A DNA stretch of 64,000 nucleotides from Arcanobacterium phocisimile (GTDB taxonomy: Bacteria; Actinomycetota; Actinomycetes; Actinomycetales; Actinomycetaceae), in NCBI RefSeq assembly GCF_016904675.1, contig NZ_CP070228.1:1612001-1676000 (forward strand), in the 5' to 3' direction. The translations under genes and the position numbers were made by a program. Below are positions 1 through 10,451 of the stretch, in pieces; the first letter of the stretch is position 1; every line of letters begins with the position of its first letter. A model generated the notes under the pieces. That model was not told where the DNA came from. It worked only from the letters and a program-made list of their open reading frames with translations, and searched no databases.

Positions 1-266
1 CCTAGGGCGTAGCTCCAAATATCTGAGTTTTCAACTGTATTACCGTTGACGTGAAGTGGGTTGTAATTGCTTGGCATCGACGCGATAGCCAGACGCAGGT
101 CGCCGCCATCCTTCAAATCGGCTGGATCAACCTTATTGTAATCTGAGGCAGGCAATGATGCGGACTTGCCATCAGAGCCGGATTCGGATGAAGCCGGGCC
201 AGAACATGCGCTGAGTACGAGCGCTGAGGCTGCGACTAACGCAAAGCCTGCTTTCTTGATTCCCAT
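1..266 (-). CDS. Oligopeptide ABC transporter substrate-binding lipoprotein (N-terminal part)
   Basis: The first 88 residues of a secreted lipoprotein are visible; the rest lies beyond the left edge. There is a short basic N-terminus, a hydrophobic segment and a lipobox ending in LSAC, followed by a Ser/Gly-rich linker. The stretch beginning DLKDGGDLRLA is typical of the start of the mature domain of family 5 (DppA/OppA) solute-binding proteins. An AAAGGAGG ribosome site lies just upstream of the ATG. It is downstream of oppBC-DF on the same strand but separated by a strong hairpin, so it probably has its own promoter (candidate -10 TATAAC at 312-317). It is inferred to deliver peptides to the adjacent permease. 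Sure of the family type, not of the ligand. Confidence 0.85.
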   Translation of the reverse strand, partial: MGIKKAGFALVAASALVLSACSGPASSESGSDGKSASLPASDYNKVDPADLKDGGDLRLAIASMPSNYNPLHVNGNTVENSDIWSYAL

Positions 267-380
267 AGTGGTCCTCCTTTAGGACGTGTCTCCGACGATT
301 TCTTCCGGAGCGTTATACCCACCATATGCTACTTTGCAGTAAAAGGTAAATTTATTTACTTAATTTTTAAGGAAATGTGG

Positions 381-432
381 AATAAAATACATTCGGGCAG
401 ATAGTTTACTATCTGCCCGAATGTATTTTATT
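381..432 (-). terminator. Perfect 25-bp inverted repeat between oppDF and the binding-protein gene
   Basis: Arms 381-405 and 408-432 are perfectly complementary with a 2-nt spacer. The outer part of each arm is AT-rich, so the hairpin ends in a U-rich tract on the minus strand. It lies 27 nt after the oppDF stop and is probably an intrinsic terminator, or a processing site that sets the ratio of binding protein to permease. Confidence 0.8.
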
Positions 433-458
433 CATAGTTTAAAGGAACAATTACTTTC

Positions 459-2588
459 CTAGAAAAGCTTGAGAGCTCGCGGATAATAGCAAGCTGCCTT
501 GTGATCGTCCCCAAGAATTTGGAAGTCCGGATGCTGAGCTTCGCACTTGGCCTGCTCCCCGTCAGAAAGTGTCTTATATAGCGGACACCTTGTCACAAAA
601 CGGCACCCCTTAGGCGGGTTAGCCGGGGAAGGCAAATCACCTTCGAGAATGATTCGATCGCGGCTCTTCTCCTTGCGCGGATCTGGAATCGGGATCGCCG
701 AGAGTAAAGCTTGAGTATATGGATGCTGCGGATGCTCAAACACAGCTTCCACATCACCAACCTCAACAATCTTACCCAGATACATCACGGCAACGCGATC
801 AGCGATGTGCCGAATGACTGACAGATCGTGAGCTACAAACAAGTACGAGAGAGACATCTTTGATCGTAGTTCATCCAGAAGGTTGATCACACCGGCCTGA
901 ATGGAAACGTCGAGTGCCGAAACTGGCTCGTCAAGAATCAATAGCTTCGGTTCTAGTGCAAGCGCACGAGCAATTCCAATACGCTGACGTTGGCCACCAG
1001 AGAAGTTGCGTGGATAGCGATTGACGTGCGCTGGTTCCAGGCCAACCATCGTCAGAAGTTCTTCGACACGCGCAGGGATATCTTCCTTCTTCCACCCGCC
1101 GTAGCGCAATGGTTCAGCAATGATATCGAAAACCGGGAAACGGGGATCAAGTGACGCCATGGGATCCTGGAACACAACCTGCAGATCCTCACGGATGCGT
1201 TTCCGATCTGCACGCTTGAGCTTTGCAGTATCTTCACCCATCACCACGATCTTGCCGTTTTGTGGTTTAACAAGATCAAGAACCTGCATCAAGGTAGTTG
1301 TTTTACCGGAACCCGATTCTCCAACAAGACCGAGCGTCTCACCGGCGCGGATATCCAAATCGATTCCATCGACAGCATGGACAGTGCCCACCTGGCGGCG
1401 GAACACCGACCCCTTCATCAACGGGAAGTAGCGCGTCATACCTTCGATACGCAAAACTTCTTCGCGATCTTCGCGCGAACCTTCAAACGGTGGCGGAACA
1501 GCGGCTGGAAGTGGATAGATATCGGTGTACTTACGGGATTCGTCGCGGATTTCATCTGCGCGCTTACATGCGACACGATGACGTGAACCATCGGAACTAT
1601 GAACATCGGCTAAATTCGGTTCGCCATCCAAACATGCTGGCTGCGCAACTGGGCAACGCGCCGCGAACGGACAGCCCGTTGGCTCAAACAGCATCGATGG
1701 CGGATTACCTTCGACTGCAGCTAATTGGTATTCCTTGCGAGAATCCAAACGGGGCAACGAACCGAGCAAACCTATCGTGTATGGCATTGCCGAGTGGTAG
1801 AAAATCTCATCAACAGATCCAGATTCAACAACGCGTCCGGCATACATCACTGCAACCTTGTCGGCGATACCAGCGACCACACCCAGATCGTGGGTAATCA
1901 TGATGACTGCAGCGCCGAGCTCATTTTGCGCTTTGCGTAAAACGTCAAGGATCTGCGCTTGGATAGTGACGTCGAGAGCCGTGGTTGGTTCGTCAGCGAT
2001 AATCAGTTCCGGCTTGTTTGCGATTGCCATTGCGATCATCGCACGCTGACGCATACCGCCGGAGAATTCATGCGGGAAGGCTTTGATTCGGATTTCCGGA
2101 TTAGGAATACCGACCATCGTCAACAGTTCAATCGCTCGTTCATGGCAGTCATTATCCGACAACGATGAATCGTGAACTTTAAGCGCTTCCGCAATCTGAT
2201 CGCCAATCGTGTAGACCGGGGTCAGCGCCGAAAGCGGATCTTGGAAAACCATGGCGACAGTCTTACCGCGCACCTGCGACATGTAGGCATCGGAGCGACC
2301 GAGGACTTCAGTGCCGTGGAGTTTAACTGAACCTTCCACCTGAGCAGACTGGTCAAGGAGACCCATAATGGCCATCGACGTTACCGACTTACCAGAACCC
2401 GACTCGCCCACGATACCAAGAACTTCACCGGAGTTGACCGAGAAATTAACGCCACGCACTGCATGGACTGAACCATCTTCAGATGGGAAACGTACGTGCA
2501 GATCGGTAACGTCAACAATCGGAGTTCCTGGTTGCGCCTGAGGAAAATCCTCAGACTCAAATGTTACAGTTTCATTTTTCTTGCTCAT
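459..2588 (-). CDS. oppD: Fused oligopeptide ABC transporter ATPase (OppD-OppF)
   Basis: This 709-residue protein has two complete ABC ATPase domains in one chain. Domain 1 has Walker A GESGSGKS (61-68), the signature FSGGMRQR (175-182) and Walker B LIIADE (195-200). Domain 2 has Walker A GESGSGKT (423-430), signature FSGGQRQR and Walker B LLILDE. Each half ends with the Cys-containing tail typical of the OppD/OppF/DppD family (for example CPFAARCP near 306). It should energise peptide import through OppB and OppC as an intramolecular heterodimer. The start overlaps the oppC stop by 4 nt (ATGA), which indicates translational coupling. Fused OppDF proteins are common in actinobacteria. Substrate specificity cannot be read from the sequence. 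Confidence 0.95.
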   Translation of the reverse strand: MSKKNETVTFESEDFPQAQPGTPIVDVTDLHVRFPSEDGSVHAVRGVNFSVNSGEVLGIVGESGSGKSVTSMAIMGLLDQSAQVEGSVKLHGTEVLGRSDAYMSQVRGKTVAMVFQDPLSALTPVYTIGDQIAEALKVHDSSLSDNDCHERAIELLTMVGIPNPEIRIKAFPHEFSGGMRQRAMIAMAIANKPELIIADEPTTALDVTIQAQILDVLRKAQNELGAAVIMITHDLGVVAGIADKVAVMYAGRVVESGSVDEIFYHSAMPYTIGLLGSLPRLDSRKEYQLAAVEGNPPSMLFEPTGCPFAARCPVAQPACLDGEPNLADVHSSDGSRHRVACKRADEIRDESRKYTDIYPLPAAVPPPFEGSREDREEVLRIEGMTRYFPLMKGSVFRRQVGTVHAVDGIDLDIRAGETLGLVGESGSGKTTTLMQVLDLVKPQNGKIVVMGEDTAKLKRADRKRIREDLQVVFQDPMASLDPRFPVFDIIAEPLRYGGWKKEDIPARVEELLTMVGLEPAHVNRYPRNFSGGQRQRIGIARALALEPKLLILDEPVSALDVSIQAGVINLLDELRSKMSLSYLFVAHDLSVIRHIADRVAVMYLGKIVEVGDVEAVFEHPQHPYTQALLSAIPIPDPRKEKSRDRIILEGDLPSPANPPKGCRFVTRCPLYKTLSDGEQAKCEAQHPDFQILGDDHKAACYYPRALKLF

Positions 2589-3550
2589 GCGTCTCCTCCA
2601 GACTTAGAGGTTGGATCAATAGCATCACGCAGACCGTCGCCAATGAAATTCACTGAAACCAGCATGAATACGAGTACGAGTGCTGGTGGCACAAAGAGCC
2701 AGGAGTGAGTCAGTGCAGAAGACTGACCTTGACCGATGAGGCCACCGAGAGAAATCTGTGGATCCTTAATACCAAGACCAAAGTATGACAACGTTGTTTC
2801 GGCAAGAACCGCACCTGCAATCCCGAGTGTGAAGTCGATAATCAACAACGAGGAAATGTTAGGAATGATGTGCCGAATGATGACAACGAACGGCGGAACC
2901 GACATGTACTGAGCCGCATGGACGTAATCCAGGTTCTTGACCGACATAGTTAACGAACGTACAACACGGGCAGTGAGCATCCAGCCGAAGAGCGCCAAAA
3001 GGAAGATCAATACTGGCACTGATCCGCTTTGACCGCCTAGACGCTGGTTAATAACTGCGATCAGCAAGAATGATGGAATAACGAGCATCAGATCGATAAT
3101 CCACGAGCCTGCCTTGTCAATCCATTTACCGAAGTATGCAATCGACGAACCAAAGAGAGCTGCCCACCCGGTTTGCAAGAAGGCTACGGAGAAACCGATC
3201 ATCAGCGAAGTACGCAAACCTTGAACAGTAAGCGCAAACAAGTCGCGACCACGGTTATCCGTACCAAACCAGTGATTGGTGCTTGGCGCTTGGAGCGCTG
3301 CTGTTCGATCACGTGTGAGGTAGTCCCACGGGCCGATATATGAGCCAAAAAGTGCAAAGGAAATCACGGCAATGAGCATGAAGACGCCGAGGACTGCTGT
3401 TTTGTTCCGTAGGAAACGACGGCGAATAAGTTGGCCACGGGTGAAGCGATGTGCGCTTTCTAAGCGTTGGACAGCATCTTTATTGAGCTGAGCTTGGACC
3501 TCATCGACTTCGGCCTGGGTGACCATTGGGGAATGTGGAGTTGTAGTCAT
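2585..3550 (-). CDS. oppC: Oligopeptide ABC transporter permease OppC
   Basis: A 321-residue inner-membrane permease of the BPD_transp_1 type. A cytoplasmic N-terminus is followed by a transmembrane helix (VLGVFMLIAVISFALFG region), an extracellular loop with the FGTDNRGRDLF motif typical of DppC/OppC proteins, and five more hydrophobic segments. The EAA-type loop for contacting the ATPase lies around the region containing AAQYMSVPP. It overlaps oppB at its start and oppDF at its end. It should form the translocation pore together with OppB. Confidence 0.93.
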   Translation of the reverse strand: MTTTPHSPMVTQAEVDEVQAQLNKDAVQRLESAHRFTRGQLIRRRFLRNKTAVLGVFMLIAVISFALFGSYIGPWDYLTRDRTAALQAPSTNHWFGTDNRGRDLFALTVQGLRTSLMIGFSVAFLQTGWAALFGSSIAYFGKWIDKAGSWIIDLMLVIPSFLLIAVINQRLGGQSGSVPVLIFLLALFGWMLTARVVRSLTMSVKNLDYVHAAQYMSVPPFVVIIRHIIPNISSLLIIDFTLGIAGAVLAETTLSYFGLGIKDPQISLGGLIGQGQSSALTHSWLFVPPALVLVFMLVSVNFIGDGLRDAIDPTSKSGGDA

Positions 3551-4557
3551 CAGCCTACCCTCACTCGTGGATCAACAATTGAGATTGCAACATCAGAAAG
3601 GAAAGCACCGGTGAGAGTACAGGTACCGGCGAACGCAACAACAGCTGCAGTTCCGTTGATATCAGAACCGGTAATGGTACCTACGGAGTAGATACCCATT
3701 CCGTTCCAACCGTATACCTGCTCGGTGATAGCGGCACCCAAGATCAGGGTTGCGATACCAAAGGCAAAGTAGGTTGCAATTGGAATAAGAGCGGTACGTA
3801 GTGCGTGCTTGCGAACAGCAGTTCCAAAACGGACACCCTTGGCGCGCGCAGTGCGCACATAATCTGCACCGAGAGTATCAAGCATCAAGTTTCGCTGAAT
3901 ACGCGAGTATGTAGCCACTGATGTCAAAGCCATACTAATCGTTGGCAGTAGCAAGTGCTGTGCGCGATCGAATAGCTGCGGGAAGAAACCGTCAGGCGGA
4001 ATCGCAGATGTTGGACCAACGAAGTTGAAAATCTGGTAGCCAGCCGACTGGTTTGCCCATGTCGCGCCGATTTGTAAGAACACGGCAATAACCATGGCTG
4101 GAGTGGAAATGATAATCATCGATGCGAGTGAGATGACTCGGTCACGCTTGGAGTACTGATGAACAGCAGCCCAAGCTCCGAGGGAAACACCACCGATAAT
4201 ACCGATGAAGAAGCCAAGGAAAACAAGTTGTAGAGAAATCGGAACACGATTGGCAATTTCCATGTTGACGCTATCTCCCTTAGGAGAGTAGCCCCAATCC
4301 CAGTGGCTAATCATGCCAACCCAGTTCACAAAACGATCCAAGATAGGATCGGTTGGGTTGATGTTCCAGCCGGTTAGGCGTGCATCAACTGTGCGAACAA
4401 CCTCTTCGTAAGGAATGTTCTTGCCTGAAGTGATTTCAGCTTCGATGAGCATCGACCGTGGATCAAGCTGAGTCCCAGCAATGAAATAGGCAAGAGTAAC
4501 CGCTACTGCTAGCAAGAGCAGATAATTGAGCAGTCGCCGTAGAATGAACTTTAACAT
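3550..4557 (-). CDS. oppB: Oligopeptide ABC transporter permease OppB
   Basis: A 335-residue permease, the first gene of the opp operon. The N-terminal helix begins MLKFILRRLLNY, characteristic of OppB/DppB, and is followed by an extended periplasmic-side loop and five further helices. The EAA loop is YVRTARAKGV. The stop overlaps the oppC start by one nucleotide. The start codon has only a weak purine-rich ribosome site. The 257-nt gap to the divergent lipB must carry the opp promoter. Confidence 0.93.
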   Translation of the reverse strand: MLKFILRRLLNYLLLLAVAVTLAYFIAGTQLDPRSMLIEAEITSGKNIPYEEVVRTVDARLTGWNINPTDPILDRFVNWVGMISHWDWGYSPKGDSVNMEIANRVPISLQLVFLGFFIGIIGGVSLGAWAAVHQYSKRDRVISLASMIIISTPAMVIAVFLQIGATWANQSAGYQIFNFVGPTSAIPPDGFFPQLFDRAQHLLLPTISMALTSVATYSRIQRNLMLDTLGADYVRTARAKGVRFGTAVRKHALRTALIPIATYFAFGIATLILGAAITEQVYGWNGMGIYSVGTITGSDINGTAAVVAFAGTCTLTGAFLSDVAISIVDPRVRVG

Positions 4558-4814
4558 GCGAGGCTTTCTGTCCGGCGGTGTTCTCCGCCTCGCGGGGACG
4601 ATAAAACACCGATTTTCTTATTCTCTTAACAGTGGAGTGTATACCGAAAGAATACTTCGACTCACATTCTACAGCGTGAATGTGGCTGATATTCCATTCG
4701 GAGAGTTGTTGTGATTACATCACCACACCGTAAAGGACCTTGATTCTTTGCTTACTATTTGTGTTTCGTCACTACAATTAGCATACGACTAACGTCCCGG
4801 TCTAGGCTTAAGAC
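4558..4814. promoter_or_regulatory. Divergent promoter region opp / lipB
   Basis: This intergenic stretch separates oppB (minus) from lipB (plus). On the plus strand TAGGCT at 4803-4808 fits an actinobacterial -10 (TANNNT) placed exactly six bases before the lipB GTG, the spacing of a leaderless transcript. On the minus strand the oppB leader can form a small hairpin around 4580-4595. No riboswitch was recognised. Confidence 0.45.
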
Positions 4815-5606
4815 GTGCAGATCATCAATCTCTTACATCGCGGTCCACTGCCATACATGGCGGTGGACGCTTTACAGCGGTATCTCCATGAAAAAGTTGC
4901 TTCACTACAGGCGCCAGATAGCCTCATTTTATGGGAGTCACAGGATGCCTACACAGCAGGACGACGGACTCAGCAGCAAGACATTCCGGACGACGAAGTT
5001 CCGGTCATCTCCATGGACCGAGGAGGCTCTGTCACCTATCACGGACCAGGGCAACTCGTGATCTATCCCATTGTGAAAGTTCACCCACCAAAAGATGTTG
5101 TCGCTTTTGTCCGCAGTACAGAACAGGCATTAATTCACGCAGTAGACACTTTGGGCATTTCAGCGAAAGCCGTCGAAGGTCGTTCCGGGGTCTGGATCAG
5201 CGCCCGTGATATGCCAACCAGTGTGGAATCAAAGCTCTGCGCAATTGGCATCAAGTTCGCGGCCGACACCACGATGCACGGCATGGCCTTTAACGTCACC
5301 ACTGACCTTGACCGCTTTATGCGGGTTATCCCCTGCGGAATCACCGATGCCGGAGTCACCTCACTCGCGCAACTCGGCGTCCATGCCTCGTTGAAAGACA
5401 CTGCTCATCACCTTGTCCCTTATTTATGTCAGACATATCAGCAATTCCTTGAACGTCCCAGCGCGCAGATCACTGACCATCCGAACCCCGATCAGCTCTT
5501 AGACGAAGCTCTCACGCATCACCCCATTGTCCCCCACCGGACCGGCGTAGCATGGAAAACTAACAGAGAACCAAAGGAGGCGTCGTGGCCGTCGCAGACC
5601 GCGTAA
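4815..5606 (+). CDS. lipB: Lipoyl(octanoyl) transferase LipB
   Basis: A 263-residue octanoyl-ACP:protein N-octanoyltransferase. It moves octanoate from ACP to lipoyl domains of dehydrogenase complexes in the cytoplasm. The family signature [11 protein letters not shown] is at 69-79, the catalytic Lys of the SKLCAIG motif is near 140 and the acyl-thioester Cys of IPCGI is at 174. The GTG start at 4815 has no Shine-Dalgarno sequence but sits six bases after a TANNNT -10, consistent with leaderless translation. The 3' end overlaps lipA by 22 nt, so the two are one operon. Confidence 0.95.
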   Translation: MQIINLLHRGPLPYMAVDALQRYLHEKVASLQAPDSLILWESQDAYTAGRRTQQQDIPDDEVPVISMDRGGSVTYHGPGQLVIYPIVKVHPPKDVVAFVRSTEQALIHAVDTLGISAKAVEGRSGVWISARDMPTSVESKLCAIGIKFAADTTMHGMAFNVTTDLDRFMRVIPCGITDAGVTSLAQLGVHASLKDTAHHLVPYLCQTYQQFLERPSAQITDHPNPDQLLDEALTHHPIVPHRTGVAWKTNREPKEASWPSQTA

Positions 5607-6631
5607 ACCCAGAACACCGCAAGTTGTTGCGCGTTGAAGAACGCAATCGCGAAACCCCTATCGAGAAAAAGCCTGAATGGATTAAAACAACGGCAACAGT
5701 GGGCGAACAGTACACTGATATGCGCAACTTGATGGAAGGGGCCAGCCTCCACACCGTGTGCGCCGAGGCAAACTGCCCAAACATCTATGAATGTTGGGAA
5801 GATCGCGAGGCCTCGTTCTTAATCGGTGGCGATATTTGTACTCGACGCTGCGATTTTTGCTTTATTAAGACTGGCCGCCCAACCAGCTATGACCGTGACG
5901 AACCACGTCGTGTCGCTGAATCTGTGGTGAGTATGAAGCTTAATTACGTCACTGTCACCGGTGTTACCCGAGACGATCTCGACGACGGCGCTTCGTGGCT
6001 TTACGCCGAAACGTGCCGGGAGATTCACCGCCAGTCCCCTACGACCGGCGTCGAACTCTTGATTGACGATATGCGAGGCGGGAAAGACTCCTTGCAACAG
6101 GTCTTCGATTCGCGTCCAGAAGTACTCGCACATAATCTCGAAACCGTACCGCGTATCTTCAAGAAGATCCGACCGGCGTTCCGTTACGATCGCTCCTTGG
6201 AGCTAATTGCGTCAGCATCCGATAACGGGCTCATCACCAAATCCAATCTTATTTTGGGTATGGGGGAAACCATGGACGAGGTTATTGAAACGATGCAAGA
6301 TCTCAAGGACGCCAAGTGTGATCTGTTGACGATTACCCAATACTTGCGCCCGTCTCCACTCCACCACCCGATTGATCGCTGGTTGAAGCCCAAGGAATTT
6401 GTTGAGCTGTCAAAGATCGGATACGAAATGGGATTCGCTGGCATTATGGCTGGTCCACTGGTGCGTTCCTCGTACCGTTCGGGTTCGCTATGGGCCCGCG
6501 CAATGGCACACAAGGGCTGGGAAATCCCCGAAAACCTCAAAGCTATCGGAGCTTCTGCCGAGCACGGCTTAGGCGTTGGTGGCGGACATGCACGCCAAGA
6601 AGCCGCCAGCCTCGTTGCCCGCGGTTTCTGA
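5585..6631 (+). CDS. lipA: Lipoyl synthase LipA
   Basis: A 348-residue radical-SAM enzyme that inserts two sulfurs into protein-bound octanoyl groups. Both iron-sulfur motifs are visible: Cys59, Cys64 and Cys70 (auxiliary cluster) and the radical-SAM CxxxCxxC at Cys85, Cys89 and Cys92. The C-terminal RSSY motif that ligates the auxiliary cluster is present. A strong AAAGGAGG precedes the GTG start, which lies inside the end of lipB. Together lipB and lipA form the de novo lipoate pathway. Confidence 0.97.
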   Translation: MAVADRVNPEHRKLLRVEERNRETPIEKKPEWIKTTATVGEQYTDMRNLMEGASLHTVCAEANCPNIYECWEDREASFLIGGDICTRRCDFCFIKTGRPTSYDRDEPRRVAESVVSMKLNYVTVTGVTRDDLDDGASWLYAETCREIHRQSPTTGVELLIDDMRGGKDSLQQVFDSRPEVLAHNLETVPRIFKKIRPAFRYDRSLELIASASDNGLITKSNLILGMGETMDEVIETMQDLKDAKCDLLTITQYLRPSPLHHPIDRWLKPKEFVELSKIGYEMGFAGIMAGPLVRSSYRSGSLWARAMAHKGWEIPENLKAIGASAEHGLGVGGGHARQEAASLVARGF

Positions 6632-6702
6632 ACCACCTAACAGGTTCTCATCCAACTAGCAGTGGCTATATCGTGGACCCTGCCAGCAAACCTCTCGTCG
6701 GC

Positions 6703-8250
6703 TCAGTCAAAGAAAGCTTTCACCTGACTCATATCAACTTTGCCGTTAGCGTTCGTTGGCAAACTCGCCACCACGCTGAGATGGCGCGGCGCTTTGAATC
6801 GCGCAATATGCTGGGCAACAAATTCTCGAACCTCAGCAAGCTGTGGTACATCGGCGCCAGCATCCAACACGAGTGCCGCAGCGACCGCTTCGCCCCACAC
6901 CGGATCTGGGATTCCCACCACGCACGCATCGCTGACACCGGGCATCTGAATAAGCACATTCGAGACTTCTTCTGGAATAACCTTCTCGCCACCAGTGTTG
7001 ATCTGGTAGCGCACCCGACCCACAATCCATACGAAGCCATGCTCATCGCGGCGCGCCAAATCGCCAGTATAAAGCCAGCCATCTTTGAACGCTTCGGCGC
7101 TATAGCCAACGTCATGCCAATACTCACCGACCACATTCGGTCCGCTAATAACCAGCTCACCAAACTGCGCATCGTTGCCCGCATTATCGACGATTCGCGC
7201 CTGCACGTGCGCGAACGGTAACCCGATAGAGCCACGTGCTTGGTCCAGCAAATCTTGCGAAAGCATAAATCCTGAAGCTGCCGCCTCCGTCATCCCCCAC
7301 ACGTTCAGCGGGCGCAATCCCCGTTCTTCCATCTTTGCCAATAACGCAGGTGGGCACACAGCTCCACCAATAAGTGGCAGTCGGAAGTTACTGAGATCGA
7401 ACTCAGAAAATCGCGGATGGGCCAGCAAAGCAGCATAAATCGTGGGAACCGCAAACATCATCGCCACACGATGACGCTCCAACTCACGTAACACACGCTC
7501 CGGATAAAACTCTCGAACAATCACGATAGTTCCGCCGTGGCTAAATAAATCGAGCGTTGTGCCATTAAACCCACCGATGTGGGTTAACGGGACGGTGACG
7601 AGTTCAACGTCGTGATGAGAGTATTCGAACCCTTCCCGAAAATTCTGCGAACCCCACCACAGTTGCTTGTAGGTCAGCCGTACTGCTTTGGGACGTCCAG
7701 TGGACCCAGAGGTGAACAGCAGCGCACCACCGTCGTCAGGCTTGACGTCCGCGCTCACTAGCTCACCACTCAAATCGCCGAGCAACCCGGCATAACTGTC
7801 ACGTAACCGTTCCCAGTTCGTCGCCTCAGCCGAGTCCAGCGGAGCATGTTCATCATCGTCAATCACGAAAACGTCCGCAGGGAGCTCGCCAGCATAGCTC
7901 CGCGCGGTTTCCGGGTCCGCGATGACGACGGCGGGGCCAACAAAATCAAGTAACTCAGCAAGTTCAGGCCCAGCGAAACGATACGAGACGGGCGTGAAAA
8001 TCGCGCCGATTCGCGCACAGGCCACATGTAGCAACACATGGTAGGGGCTGTTGCGGGCAACCAACACCACCCGATCATTAACCCCTACCCCGCGTTGGGC
8101 CAACAGCTTGGCCAACGCCACCGTCACATCGGCAGCCTGGCGTACGCCAATCGTTACCTCTCCATAGTGGATCGAGGCACGATGCGGGTGGGCTAACGCT
8201 GCTAAATCAAGGGATTGCGCCGGATTGTATTGCGGTTGTGGCAACCTCAT
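6703..8250 (-). CDS. AMP-forming acyl-CoA ligase (ANL superfamily)
   Basis: A 515-residue class I adenylate-forming enzyme. The phosphate-binding loop FTSGSTGRPK is at 179-188. WGMTEA (A5), YTGDLA with the following GRVRYQINTGGEK (A7/A8) and the catalytic Lys in NANGKVD near the C-terminus are all present, so it should be active. It resembles long-chain acyl-CoA synthetases and MenE-like ligases, but no menaquinone genes lie nearby, so the acid substrate is open. The start overlaps the upstream aminopeptidase stop by 4 nt. It converges on lipA with a short gap and no obvious terminator. Confidence 0.88.
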   Translation of the reverse strand: MRLPQPQYNPAQSLDLAALAHPHRASIHYGEVTIGVRQAADVTVALAKLLAQRGVGVNDRVVLVARNSPYHVLLHVACARIGAIFTPVSYRFAGPELAELLDFVGPAVVIADPETARSYAGELPADVFVIDDDEHAPLDSAEATNWERLRDSYAGLLGDLSGELVSADVKPDDGGALLFTSGSTGRPKAVRLTYKQLWWGSQNFREGFEYSHHDVELVTVPLTHIGGFNGTTLDLFSHGGTIVIVREFYPERVLRELERHRVAMMFAVPTIYAALLAHPRFSEFDLSNFRLPLIGGAVCPPALLAKMEERGLRPLNVWGMTEAAASGFMLSQDLLDQARGSIGLPFAHVQARIVDNAGNDAQFGELVISGPNVVGEYWHDVGYSAEAFKDGWLYTGDLARRDEHGFVWIVGRVRYQINTGGEKVIPEEVSNVLIQMPGVSDACVVGIPDPVWGEAVAAALVLDAGADVPQLAEVREFVAQHIARFKAPRHLSVVASLPTNANGKVDMSQVKAFFD

Positions 8251-9539
8251 GCACCTATCCAGTAGGCGTGCAGGATCTTCGCCATTGCCAGCAAATCTGC
8301 CGGGTTGGTGATTTCCCGGATCGAATGCATTGAAAGCATAGCCACGCCCACATCAACCGTGGTCATGCCGAAGCGGGTGGCCGTCAGCGGGCCGATTGTT
8401 GTACCGCACGGCACGTCGTTATTGGAAACGAACTCTTGAGTGGAGACACCGGCTTCGTGAGCGGCCCGCAACCAGGTTGCCGAGCCGATAGCGTCGGTCG
8501 CGTAGCGTTGTTGTGCATTGAGTTTAAGCAGTGGGCCACCACCGAGAATAGGGTGATGAGCTGGGTCGTGCTTGTCCATCTTGTTCGGGTTGATGGCGTG
8601 GCCGGCGTCGGCCGAGATACACGAAGATTGCGCAATAAACCGCCAGTATCCTTCGTCGCCAGCAAACTCGGTTGCGTCGACGATTCGGCGTAAGGTGCTT
8701 TCGAGAATTGGACCGGAAGCGCCGGTTGGCGTACCTGAACCCACTTCTTCGTGATCGAAGGCGACGAAGATGAGGACGTCGTCGTGTTCGACATCGGTTT
8801 GTGCGGTTGCGAGGAAAGCCTCCAGGGAGGCGAATACCGAAGTGAGATTATCTTGGCGACCAGCGCAGAAGAAGTCGTCGCCTGCCGCGCCGCCATAGAT
8901 GCGGTATGGGGTGACATCGTAGGCAAACAAGTCTGTGCCGGCCACCTGCTCGGCGTCAATTCCGGCACTGGCACAAATGTAGTCCATGACTGATGCTTCG
9001 TCGCATGACCAGATTGGGTGGTAGTCCTGCTGGCGGGAAAGTCTTAGATCGTCGTTTTGCCCGCGATCCAGATGTGGTGCAAGTTGTGGAATGGTCATGA
9101 CGGCGTCGGTCTTAACAAGGTGACGTTCACCTTCGGTGGTGACGATTTGGCCAGCAATGCCAAGATCGCGGTTCAGCCACGAGTTCAGGAGTGGACCACC
9201 ATAAACTTCGACGTTGACTTGAGAGTATCCGGTAACCGTGGAGGTAGCTACTGGCTTGAGTTTGAACGACGGCGAATCGGTGTGTGATCCGATAATGCGC
9301 GCACCAGTGTTTTCGGTGAATGTCTGCGGCATCTGCCACGCAATCACTGCACCGCCAACCACCATGACACCGTGACGCTGGCCCGACCACGCTTCGGTTT
9401 GCTCGCTACGTACAAAACCAGCGTCGGTTAAGATGCGGGCAACGTTTTCTGCCGCATGGTAGGAGGTCGGTGATTGGGAGATGAATTCGCCGAACGCTTC
9501 GGCATAGGAACGAGGACTAAAAGAATCGAGGTAAGTCAT
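8247..9539 (-). CDS. M18 family aminopeptidase
   Basis: A 430-residue metallo-aminopeptidase of the aspartyl aminopeptidase (M18, DNPEP/ApeB) family, the usual length. The metal-binding motifs are seen in order: HTDSPSF (first His-Asp), FDHEEVGS (catalytic Glu and metal Glu) and a late histidine in AMLSMHSIRE. It removes N-terminal acidic residues from peptides in the cytoplasm. It is co-transcribed with the acyl-CoA ligase, with a 4-nt overlap. A functional link between the two is not evident. Confidence 0.93.
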   Translation of the reverse strand: MTYLDSFSPRSYAEAFGEFISQSPTSYHAAENVARILTDAGFVRSEQTEAWSGQRHGVMVVGGAVIAWQMPQTFTENTGARIIGSHTDSPSFKLKPVATSTVTGYSQVNVEVYGGPLLNSWLNRDLGIAGQIVTTEGERHLVKTDAVMTIPQLAPHLDRGQNDDLRLSRQQDYHPIWSCDEASVMDYICASAGIDAEQVAGTDLFAYDVTPYRIYGGAAGDDFFCAGRQDNLTSVFASLEAFLATAQTDVEHDDVLIFVAFDHEEVGSGTPTGASGPILESTLRRIVDATEFAGDEGYWRFIAQSSCISADAGHAINPNKMDKHDPAHHPILGGGPLLKLNAQQRYATDAIGSATWLRAAHEAGVSTQEFVSNNDVPCGTTIGPLTATRFGMTTVDVGVAMLSMHSIREITNPADLLAMAKILHAYWIGA

Positions 9540-9564
9540 ACCTCATATTCTAGCCCTTTGGAGG

Positions 9565-10347
9565 TTACTCTGCGCGCAGAGCTCCGAGTAGAAAGAGCCA
9601 CGCATCGTGGCCAGGGCGAATCAGATCGACGTGGTTTGTTCCCGGAACCATCGCGGTACGAATTGGAGTTTCCGCAATTTTTCGCGTTACCGCGGCTGGC
9701 ACAGTTTGGTCATCTTCACCGTAAATGATCTGTACATTCAAACAGCCGTCAATATATCCAGTTTCACCGAGATCTGCACTGCGTACGCTCGGGTCGAATT
9801 TACGGTAGAGCTCTGGAAGCTGGATGGGCATCCCACCCATCCAGCGTTCGATTCCAGATACACCTGCATTAGCGCTTGCAAGTTCGGTTAAGTAGAAAAA
9901 GGGCGCCAAGGCAATCGCTCTGCGTGGGGGGAGTGCTGGATCCAAGGCAACGTCAAGAACTAAAGTTCCACCTAGGGAGTGTCCAATCCAGATCGCGTCG
10001 CTCAGATCGGTGCGGTTGGCTAAGAAAGATAGATCGGACATCGTCAATCGTGGGTTTCCACGTTCTTTACGAACCTCTACCAGCGCCACCCGGTAGCCCT
10101 CTTCCCCTAGAGCTAGAGCAGCAGGACGCGCATGTGCGAGTGTCATATCGGTCCGATATCCGCCCCCGTGAAGAAAAACAACACGTTGACCATCACGAGG
10201 CCCGTACCATTCGATGAATTGAGAGTCGTGCTCGCCATACGATTCGATTTCTTCACTGGCAACACTTAAAGCCGCCAGAGTCTGAAGGACATGGCGTTCT
10301 GGAGTTTCTGGTGTTACCTCATCAAGGAACATAGGAACTAGTATCAC
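9565..10347 (-). CDS. Alpha/beta hydrolase
   Basis: A 260-residue alpha/beta-fold hydrolase. The oxyanion-hole motif HGGG is at 60-63, the nucleophile elbow GHSLGG is at 122-127 (Ser124), an acidic residue is in YGEDDQTVP and the catalytic His is in GTNHVD near 240. The HGGG form is typical of esterase/lipase and kynurenine-formamidase-like proteins. No signal peptide is seen, so it is probably cytoplasmic. Substrate unknown. It stands alone between the aminopeptidase and the phosphatase gene on the same strand. Confidence 0.85.
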   Translation of the reverse strand: MILVPMFLDEVTPETPERHVLQTLAALSVASEEIESYGEHDSQFIEWYGPRDGQRVVFLHGGGYRTDMTLAHARPAALALGEEGYRVALVEVRKERGNPRLTMSDLSFLANRTDLSDAIWIGHSLGGTLVLDVALDPALPPRRAIALAPFFYLTELASANAGVSGIERWMGGMPIQLPELYRKFDPSVRSADLGETGYIDGCLNVQIIYGEDDQTVPAAVTRKIAETPIRTAMVPGTNHVDLIRPGHDAWLFLLGALRAE

Positions 10348-10451
10348 TCAAACATCGCTGAAACTCATGTCAAGAAGACCGTATTTGGACCGATGAGGCA
10401 ATGACCACGAAATGAAATGGGCATAACACACATCATCACTGCGCCTAAGAC

